NCBI GenBank assembly: GCA_002715665.1
Contig: PAZO01000015.1
Coordinates: 14,510 to 26,610, forward strand
DNA length: 12,101 nt
Direction of reading: 5' to 3'
From: Chloroflexota bacterium
GTDB taxonomy: Bacteria; Chloroflexota; Dehalococcoidia; SAR202; GCA-002694895
The position numbers were made by a program, and so were the translations under genes. Of the stretch, positions 6,811 to 12,101 are shown in pieces (position 1 is the stretch's first letter; every line of letters begins with the position of its first letter). The notes below the pieces were generated by a model. It did no database searches and had not been told where the DNA came from. It saw nothing but the letters and a program-made list of their open reading frames with translations.

Positions 6811-7418
6811 TATTTACAGAATTAATTGACTTAATCTTTGAAAAATTAATTAATCTACCACTATATATTTGGATATTAACTATCTTTATAATTTCATTTA
6901 CTGATTCAGTCTTTAGCCCGATACCTCCTGATCCTCTACTTATATTCTCAACAACTTATCATCCTGACTATTTATTTCTATTCATATTTGTATGCGTATT
7001 TTCAAGTTATTTAGGTGGACTTGTTAGCTATGTTTGTGCTGACAAAATTTATCAAAAACATACAAGTTTTATTCATAAATTCATAAATAAAAATCAGTTT
7101 GATAAAGCTAACAAACAATTTAAAATTAGAGGTGATTTAATTATATTAATATGTGCAATAACATTTATCCCTTATAAAATAATTGCATGGGTTACAGGAT
7201 GTGTAAAATATAGTTTAACTAGATTCAGTGTATTTTCTGTATTAGGTAGAACATTAAGGTATTCGCTAATTGGAATCTTAAGCTACATTTTTGGTGAAAA
7301 TATAAAAGACATTCTTGAAGTTTCATTAGAAATTTCAAACTATATAGCAATTATTTTTGTACTAATATTCATTTTAGTTTTATTTTATTGGAATAATAAA
7401 ACTAATCGTAAAATTTAA
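6807..7418 (+). CDS. YqaA/DedA-superfamily inner-membrane protein
   Basis: A 203-residue integral membrane protein of the YqaA branch of the DedA/VTT (SNARE-associated) superfamily, whose better-studied relatives are proposed to move or flip lipids or support membrane energetics. Family features are FTDSVFSPIPPDPLLIF (31-47), a glycine-containing re-entrant stretch SSYLGGLVSYV (66-76), FIPYKIIAWVTGCVKYSL (120-137) and the conserved LGRTLRY (146-152). Hydrophobic segments lie near 18-32, 55-78, 110-130, 140-162 and 173-195. It begins at the ATG of an ATGA overlap with pxpC, so it is translated from the same mRNA, although no role in 5-oxoproline metabolism is known. It ends tail to tail with the aminotransferase gene, sharing a TTAA. 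Exact function is unknown. Confidence 0.85.
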   Translation: MIFTELIDLIFEKLINLPLYIWILTIFIISFTDSVFSPIPPDPLLIFSTTYHPDYLFLFIFVCVFSSYLGGLVSYVCADKIYQKHTSFIHKFINKNQFDKANKQFKIRGDLIILICAITFIPYKIIAWVTGCVKYSLTRFSVFSVLGRTLRYSLIGILSYIFGENIKDILEVSLEISNYIAIIFVLIFILVLFYWNNKTNRKI

Positions 7419-8578
7419 AACAATTCAGGATTATTATTTTTTATGTCTGACATTACATTTATACAATGATTAATATCATCTTCAGTGTTATAAAAAAATG
7501 GAGAAATTCTAACTGAACCCGGTCTTTGATCAACAATTATATTATTATCTTTTAAAATATCAACTGCTTTAGATGGATCTGCGCAAGAAATCATAGTTAT
7601 ACTTGCATGATCATTAAGATTTTCAGGTAATTTGATATTAAAACCTAATTCCAATAATCCATTAACCAATAATTGAGTAAGTTGTAAAGTTCTCTTACGA
7701 ATGTTATCCACTCCTATTTCATTCACAAGCTTTAATCCTTCTACTGCTGGGTACACTGAACTAATAGCAGGTGTACCAGTCTCAAATCTTGAAGCAGTAT
7801 CAGAAAACTCTATAGTGTGTGGGTCAAATTCAAATTGTCTTTTATGTGAAAACCATCCTGTGACTGAAGGTTCAAGTTTTTGATGTAAGTTTTTGTTAAT
7901 ATACATATAAACTATTCCTGATCCGCCCAATAACCATTTCAATCCACCAGAAATCATAATATCTATATGTTTATCTTTTACATCGATCGGTAATTGTCCT
8001 GTAGCCTGATAATCATCTAAAAAAAAGAGAGCGTCATGTTGTTTAGTCGATGACATTATTTTTTCATAATCATTTATAAATCCACTTAAAAAAAACACTC
8101 TGCTAGTTGCTACCAATTTTGTTTTTGAATTAATTTTTGAAATAAACTTAGTTGTATCAACATATTTTTTTTCTTCGGATTCAACAATAACTGCTTTACC
8201 ATTTCCTTTTTGTTCTAATGCTTTAAAGTTATGTGCAATTGTTGGAAAATCTAGTTCAGATGTTAATAATTCATCATCATTTTTTGGATTAATACAAGAT
8301 AATATAACTGCAATAGCAGCAGATACGCTTGGTAAAATAGCAATCTCATCAAAATCTGCATTTATACATTTAGCATATTCTTGTTTTAAAGAATTAGTTT
8401 TTTCAATCCAATCAGAATACCAAGCAGAAGCTCCCATACTCGTCCAAGTATCGATGTATTCCATCAAAGAATTTCTTCCCTCATTAGAAAGTAATCCCAG
8501 TGAACACGTATTTAAATAATTTACTTTTTCAAAAGTTTTAAACTGATTTCTATATTTTATCCAATCAGATTCATTCAT
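7415..8578 (-). CDS. class-V aminotransferase-fold PLP enzyme (cysteine desulfurase/epimerase-like)
   Basis: A 387-residue cytoplasmic PLP-dependent fold-type I enzyme. The N-terminus YLNTCSLGLLS (21-31) is the usual substrate-side loop. SVSAAIAVIL (84-93) lies where the phosphate-binding helix is expected. FLDDYQATGQLPID (186-199) contains the PLP-nitrogen Asp and the following Gln. SGGLKWLLGGSG (210-221) carries the probable Schiff-base Lys214. The C-terminal part ends with a conserved Arg in GSVRISPFFYNTEDDI, the likely carboxylate-binding Arg. No catalytic Cys loop typical of a SufS-type desulfurase is obvious, so an isopenicillin-N-epimerase-like or kynureninase-like activity is equally possible and the substrate is not known. 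The ATG at 8578 has GGGAG upstream. It follows the MFS gene by 14 nt, suggesting one transcript and possibly a shared substrate or product. Confidence 0.85.
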   Translation of the reverse strand: MNESDWIKYRNQFKTFEKVNYLNTCSLGLLSNEGRNSLMEYIDTWTSMGASAWYSDWIEKTNSLKQEYAKCINADFDEIAILPSVSAAIAVILSCINPKNDDELLTSELDFPTIAHNFKALEQKGNGKAVIVESEEKKYVDTTKFISKINSKTKLVATSRVFFLSGFINDYEKIMSSTKQHDALFFLDDYQATGQLPIDVKDKHIDIMISGGLKWLLGGSGIVYMYINKNLHQKLEPSVTGWFSHKRQFEFDPHTIEFSDTASRFETGTPAISSVYPAVEGLKLVNEIGVDNIRKRTLQLTQLLVNGLLELGFNIKLPENLNDHASITMISCADPSKAVDILKDNNIIVDQRPGSVRISPFFYNTEDDINHCINVMSDIKNNNPELF

Positions 8579-8592
8579 AAAAAAACTCCCAT

Positions 8593-9906
8593 TTATATAT
8601 TAAATTGTTTGCTATACTTAGATAATTCATTGGATTTCCCATTGTATACTGAGATCAAAACATCTTCTTTACGTTGTGTCCATAATACAATTATAGCAAA
8701 AATCATACCTTGAAAAGCAATTGAAAAACCTGGGTCTATATAATCTGCTGTAAGCCCATTTAAAAAATTAAAGAAAGCCATGCTTCCACCAACATACATA
8801 GAATAGACACCTGCAATTCTACCTCTTACATAGTCTGGCGACATTATCTGTATTATTGTATGTACAATAATCATAAAACCTGCTTGCCCAAAGCCCATTA
8901 AAACCGTGGCAAACAATGATAAGTATAATTGCGACGAGAACGCTAGTAGAATAGGGGCTATTCCACTGATTAATGCAAATATATAAAATAACTTACCTTT
9001 AAATTTTTCATCGGCAGTACCTGCTAATATCAATGATGTTATTAAAGAACCTATTCCCACGCACATCATCAAATAACTTACTGCCCCACCTTCAGCATTA
9101 AGTTTGTTTACTGAAAAAAATGGCAAAACAGATTCAAAAGACATTGTTAAACAACAGTGTAGCGTAGTGATACCTATGATTACTAAAAATGGCCTTGTAG
9201 TATGTACAAATTTCAACCCCTCAACTAAATTAACCAAAAAAGATTCTGAGCTCATTTTCCCTGTAGATTTGTTTTTTATGAATAAAGAAAACAACAAACT
9301 AAATGCGTAAAAACCTGTACATATAAAAAATGCTATATCTGTTCCGTTTAAACCATTGTCTCCACTTCCTACCCAAGTTAAAAACGGAGCAACTGTTAGT
9401 GGACCTAACAACCTAGTAGCATGAACGGTAGACATATTCAAAGCCACAGCATTCAATAATTTTTCTTTTGGTACTATATTTGGCACAAGTGATTGTGCAG
9501 AAGGCATTTGAGCAGCTCTTGCAGAACCTTGCAAAAGTGCAAGAAATATTAAATGCCAAGGCAAAATAAAATCTAAGAAATACAATATGCTTAAACCTAG
9601 ATTATGAGAAAAATTAATCAAGAACATTATTTGTAATATTCTTCTTCTTTGAAATTTATCGGACAAATAGCCAATAAAAGGAGTTACCAAAACTCTTGGA
9701 ATCATAGCGGCAAATGTAACTAATCCTACTAACATGTTGCTATCAGATACTTGATAAACAACCCAACCCCTTACAACAATCAAAGCCCAATAAGAAGAAC
9801 CTGCAAATAAACTAGCAAGCCACATCATTAAGAAATCGGGATATTTCAACGAAGCAAAATAGTCAACAGTTGATATATCAGAAATTTTTTTATCCGTATT
9901 AGCCAA
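8593..9906 (-). CDS. MFS transporter, DHA3/EntS-like exporter
   Basis: A 437-residue membrane protein with about twelve hydrophobic segments. The first cytoplasmic loop has the MFS motif-A form GYLSDKFQRRR (79-89), preceded by AAMIPRVLVTPFIG. The region LLNAVALNMSTVHATRLLGP is characteristic of the DHA3 branch (EntS and macrolide-exporter-like proteins) of proton-driven drug or siderophore exporters. Substrate is unknown. The start is TTG at 9906, with a GAGGA ribosome binding site a few bases upstream; no ATG fits the N-terminus. It is the first gene of a two-gene operon with the PLP enzyme and is transcribed away from the tmRNA. Confidence 0.88.
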   Translation of the reverse strand: MANTDKKISDISTVDYFASLKYPDFLMMWLASLFAGSSYWALIVVRGWVVYQVSDSNMLVGLVTFAAMIPRVLVTPFIGYLSDKFQRRRILQIMFLINFSHNLGLSILYFLDFILPWHLIFLALLQGSARAAQMPSAQSLVPNIVPKEKLLNAVALNMSTVHATRLLGPLTVAPFLTWVGSGDNGLNGTDIAFFICTGFYAFSLLFSLFIKNKSTGKMSSESFLVNLVEGLKFVHTTRPFLVIIGITTLHCCLTMSFESVLPFFSVNKLNAEGGAVSYLMMCVGIGSLITSLILAGTADEKFKGKLFYIFALISGIAPILLAFSSQLYLSLFATVLMGFGQAGFMIIVHTIIQIMSPDYVRGRIAGVYSMYVGGSMAFFNFLNGLTADYIDPGFSIAFQGMIFAIIVLWTQRKEDVLISVYNGKSNELSKYSKQFNI

Positions 9907-9921
9907 TAGTTATCCTCGAAT

Positions 9922-9951
9922 ATTATCAAACCTTACAACCATTTTTTTCAA
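9922..9951 (-). promoter_or_regulatory. possible promoter of the MFS-aminotransferase operon
   Basis: On the minus strand TTGAAA (9951-9946) and GATAAT (9927-9922) are 18 nt apart. The implied start point is very close to the ribosome binding site, giving a leader of only about 15 nt, so the call is tentative. Confidence 0.35.
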
Positions 9952-9992
9952 CAAACAATACAAATAATTACGTTATTCAGTATTTAAGCATA

Positions 9993-10021
9993 TTGACCTC
10001 ACATATCTTTTAACATACTAT
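9993..10021 (+). promoter_or_regulatory. sigma70-type promoter of the tmRNA gene
   Basis: TTGACC (9993-9998) and TACTAT (10016-10021) have the ideal 17-nt spacing. Transcription should begin near 10028, about 10 nt upstream of the mature tmRNA 5' end, leaving a short leader for RNase P to remove. This is the best-matched promoter in the window, as expected for an abundant RNA. Confidence 0.7.
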
Positions 10022-10037
10022 ATTTTGGCTAATAAAT

Positions 10038-10380
10038 GGGGACGCGCGGTTTCGACAGGGAATTTATGAGGCAGGGTTGCAGGTCGAGGACCATAAAACT
10101 CGTAAAAAAATGGAAAAAATTAACTGACAATAAACAGTTAGCTTTAGCAGCTTAATTACTGCTACATTGTATTATTTTTCCCCCGAGAGAATAATATGAT
10201 GACGAAATTCGGGGTATAACTCTGAAAAACCGATAATTCAGAGAAGAAATTTAATCGGAAAAGCTTGAAAAACTCTTTCTGATTGAAGTCTTCAAGTTTA
10301 ATATCAATCAGATAAACCTGTAGATACTCTAGACCGAGTGTTTTCTGGACGGGGAGTTCGACTCTCCCCCGTCTCCACCA
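10038..10380 (+). ncRNA. ssrA: transfer-messenger RNA (tmRNA), one-piece
   Basis: A 343-nt RNA that rescues stalled ribosomes together with SmpB. The acceptor stem pairs GGGGACG (10038-10044) with CGTCTCC (10370-10376). Its third pair is G-U, the alanine identity element, and it is followed by A and an encoded CCA (10378-10380). The 5' GGTTTCGACAGGG segment is the conserved D-arm region. The T arm is GGGAG-TTCGACT-CTCCC near 10352-10368, possibly extended by one more pair. The first pseudoknot is visible: GGTC (10082-10085) pairs with GACC (10089-10092), and GAG (10086-10088) with CTC (10099-10101). The tag reading frame follows, and its stop lies in the loop of a hairpin TAGCAG/CTGCTA (10145-10150 with 10159-10164). 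The remainder to about 10330 holds the further pseudoknots, which I did not resolve fully. It has its own promoter and runs to within 15 nt of the next gene. Confidence 0.97.
10126..10155 (+). other. tmRNA proteolysis-tag reading frame
   Basis: Reading back from the conserved LALAA-stop, the frame gives GAC AAT AAA CAG TTA GCT TTA GCA GCT TAA, a tag of DNKQLALAA. Counting the alanine carried by tmRNA, the added peptide would be A-DNKQLALAA. The resume codon is placed at GAC because TAACT just before it matches the TAGTC that precedes the E. coli resume codon, including the important A four bases upstream. The end LALAA is the usual ClpXP/SspB-type degron. The resume position is inferred. Confidence 0.75.
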
Positions 10381-10395
10381 TTTTAAATTTCACAT

Positions 10396-11721
10396 ATGAT
10401 TACTGATATAAATAAAAAGGACACAAAATTAATATGGAAAATAGCTTTCCCTTTCATTCTGGGATCTCTATGGCAACCAATTATTGGTATATTAAACACA
10501 TATGTAGCGGGACATCTAGAAAACGAAAATTTTCTTGCTTCTTTAGCTTATGGTAATAGCATAATACACCCTTTTTATTGGATATTCGGATCAGTTGGGA
10601 TGGCAATCACAGGATTCACTTCACAAAAAACAGGACTCAATGAAAAAGATAAAATTTTAAGCATCTTAAATACTAGTGTTATGTTTATGATAATTGCTTC
10701 AATCATAATCATAATTTTTCAATCCAGTTTATGGAATCTATACTCATACATTTATGATCAAAATCCAATAATTGAAAATTTAACAAAAGATTATTATTCG
10801 ATAAGTATTTTAGGAATAGCTCCTCAACTAATTATTGTATCTTCAAGTTCATGGTTTCTAGGACTAAAAAAACCAAAGAAAATATTTCAGATTTGGAGTG
10901 TTTTAGGAATATCTCATATGTTATCAATTTATATTTTCACTTCCTACTACGATTTAAAATTAGTAGGGATAGCTTATTCTACTATCCTGTCACAATGGTT
11001 AACTCTAGTATTTTTAATATTCCAAGTAGGAATAATATTAAAAGATTTAAAAATAAAATTTTTTATTGGATTTCTATCAAAATCAGAAATTGTATTTTTA
11101 GGTAAATCTTTTATAAATTTATTTGTAAGAACATTTATGCTCCAATCAATCTATATAGTTGGAACTTATGTTTCAACAAACTTAAGTTCTACTATATTGG
11201 CTACTTATGGTTTGTTTTTACAACTGATAAGTGTTTCTTATTTAACAATTGATGGACCCACGCTTGGGTCATCACCACTAATAGGTGAAAATTTTGCTGA
11301 AAAAAATATCCATAGACTTAAAAAGATTTACAAAAACGCATTTTTATCTGGTATTATCACTGCTTTTCTATTCAGTTTAATATTCCTAATTTTTGGGAAT
11401 CAATTGATTAATGCAATGACAGACATAAAATCTGTAAGAATAGAAAGTTATAAATATATTTATTTGGTAGGATTTCTGCCAATCGTATCTGCATGGTCAT
11501 TTCAACTTGATGGTGCTTTTTCAGGGATGCTTAAAACTAAAGAAATGAGAGATACCATGATTATTTCTGCTATAGTTTATTTCATTGCAATATTCTCTAT
11601 TACAAATTTTTGGGGTAACTACGGGGTTTGGATAGCTTATCTATTCTTTGCTTTGACCAGAGGAATATCTTTGAATTATCATATGAATAAAATACTAAAT
11701 AAGATACGTATTAATGAATAA
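10396..11721 (+). CDS. MATE-family efflux transporter, DinF-like
   Basis: A 441-residue inner-membrane protein with about twelve hydrophobic segments in two similar halves, a Na+ or H+ driven multidrug/toxic compound exporter. The opening IAFPFILGSLWQPIIGILNT (16-35) followed by YVAGHLE, then YWIFGSVGMAITGFTSQ (61-77), parallels the DinF subfamily (its YWGFGFLRMGTTGL block). SAWSFQLDGAFSGMLKTKE at about 364-382 is the equivalent conserved block in the second half. Substrate is unknown. The ATG at 10396 lies 15 nt after the tmRNA CCA with no Shine-Dalgarno, so it is probably co-transcribed with tmRNA and left with a very short leader after processing. It overlaps the next gene by 8 nt (ATGAATAA). 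Confidence 0.9.
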   Translation: MITDINKKDTKLIWKIAFPFILGSLWQPIIGILNTYVAGHLENENFLASLAYGNSIIHPFYWIFGSVGMAITGFTSQKTGLNEKDKILSILNTSVMFMIIASIIIIIFQSSLWNLYSYIYDQNPIIENLTKDYYSISILGIAPQLIIVSSSSWFLGLKKPKKIFQIWSVLGISHMLSIYIFTSYYDLKLVGIAYSTILSQWLTLVFLIFQVGIILKDLKIKFFIGFLSKSEIVFLGKSFINLFVRTFMLQSIYIVGTYVSTNLSSTILATYGLFLQLISVSYLTIDGPTLGSSPLIGENFAEKNIHRLKKIYKNAFLSGIITAFLFSLIFLIFGNQLINAMTDIKSVRIESYKYIYLVGFLPIVSAWSFQLDGAFSGMLKTKEMRDTMIISAIVYFIAIFSITNFWGNYGVWIAYLFFALTRGISLNYHMNKILNKIRINE

Positions 11722-12101
11722 CATTGAAATATTAAAACAAAATAAACAATCTATTTGGATTGATTATATAAGCAAAGATATTATTGAATCCGGTGAGCTT
11801 AAATCATTAATTGAAAAAGGGATTACAGGATTAACAAGTAATCCTTCAATTTTTGAAAAAGCAATTTCAACATCTGATTCATACGATGAAGATATAAAAA
11901 TTCTAGCAAAAACAAATCCTAATATATCAAAATATCAAATTCTTGAAGAGATAAGCATAAAAGATATAAAAAATGCCGCTGATCTTCTTTTACCAACATA
12001 CGAATCTTCTTCAAAGTTGGACGGATATGCAAGTATAGAAGTATCACCTTATTTAGCATACAATTCTAACAAAACAATAGAGCAAGCTATTCATCTAAGT
12101 A
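11714..12101 (+). CDS. tal: transaldolase, N-terminal part (cut by window end)
   Basis: An open frame from ATG 11714 to the edge of the window, 129 codons visible. It encodes the N-terminal third of a transaldolase, the non-oxidative pentose phosphate enzyme that transfers a three-carbon unit between sedoheptulose-7-phosphate and glyceraldehyde-3-phosphate. Key blocks are SIWIDYISKDIIESGEL (13-29), GITGLTSNPSIFEKAI (36-51) and LDGYASIEVSP (102-112). Asp17, Asn43 and Glu109 sit where the barrel active-site Asp, Asn and Glu are expected; the Schiff-base Lys lies beyond the window. The TSNPSIFEKA form, with the YDEDI segment after it, matches the longer actinobacterial/cyanobacterial/Chloroflexi type rather than the E. 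coli TalB type. The frame starts inside the end of the MATE gene, implying coupled translation. Confidence 0.92.
   Translation, partial: MNNIEILKQNKQSIWIDYISKDIIESGELKSLIEKGITGLTSNPSIFEKAISTSDSYDEDIKILAKTNPNISKYQILEEISIKDIKNAADLLLPTYESSSKLDGYASIEVSPYLAYNSNKTIEQAIHLS

Noticed and set aside
10330..10380. tRNA-like sequence with T arm and CCA
   Set aside because: It is the 3' half of the tmRNA tRNA-like domain; its acceptor partner is 340 nt upstream and there is no anticodon arm, so it is not a tRNA gene.
10434..10436. ATG after an AAGG near the start of the MATE gene
   Set aside because: It is out of frame with the MATE protein and opens no useful frame; the N-terminal residues from 10396 fit the family.
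1..12101. CRISPR arrays, insertion sequences, att sites, integrases, toxin-antitoxin pairs next to the tmRNA
   Set aside because: tmRNA genes are common integration sites, so I looked for a duplicated 3' end and integrase nearby. None is visible in the window, and no regularly spaced repeats or transposase-like frames were found.

Overview
This 12.1 kb window is a compact, very AT-rich stretch of bacterial chromosome: intergenic gaps are short, several genes overlap, and TTG and even ATT start codons occur. I see no insertion sequence, CRISPR array, prophage gene or integrase. The gene set (Na+-pumping decarboxylase subunits, 5-oxoprolinase, small permeases, tmRNA, transaldolase) and base composition suggest a streamlined free-living, probably marine, bacterioplankton lineage. 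The transaldolase N-terminus resembles the form found in Actinobacteria, Cyanobacteria and Chloroflexi. An AT-rich marine Chloroflexota (SAR202-like) is one candidate, but this is inference and cannot be settled from the window.

Layout. (1) 106-1974 (+) encodes an ABC-F translation-factor ATPase. (2) Convergent to it, 1981-4082 (-) is a three-gene operon read oadG, oadB, biotin-carrier: a small gamma-type membrane subunit starting at an ATT codon, the Na+-translocating decarboxylase beta subunit, and a carrier with two complete biotinyl domains in tandem. No carboxyltransferase (alpha) gene is present. (3) From a divergent promoter region at 4083-4210, a plus-strand operon runs pxpA, pxpB, pxpC (ATP-dependent 5-oxoprolinase) and then a YqaA/DedA-type membrane protein. 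All four genes overlap (8, 20 and 4 nt). (4) Tail to tail with it, 7415-9906 (-) holds an MFS exporter followed by a class-V aminotransferase-fold PLP enzyme. (5) 10038-10380 (+) is a complete tmRNA (ssrA) with its own strong promoter. Only 15 nt later a DinF-type MATE exporter begins, which overlaps by 8 nt the start of a transaldolase gene cut by the window end.

How the parts fit. The oad cluster would couple decarboxylation of a carboxybiotin intermediate to Na+ export, provided a carboxyltransferase is encoded elsewhere. The pxp operon returns spontaneously formed or scavenged 5-oxoproline to glutamate using ATP. tmRNA and ABC-F both serve ribosome rescue or translation but are separate transcription units here. 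The most notable points are the tandem biotinyl carrier without an alpha subunit, the ATT-started oadG, the palindromic -10 element shared by the oad and pxp operons, the tmRNA tag whose first codon appears to be Asp, and the lack of room for a terminator between tmRNA and the MATE gene. No wholly new system is evident.
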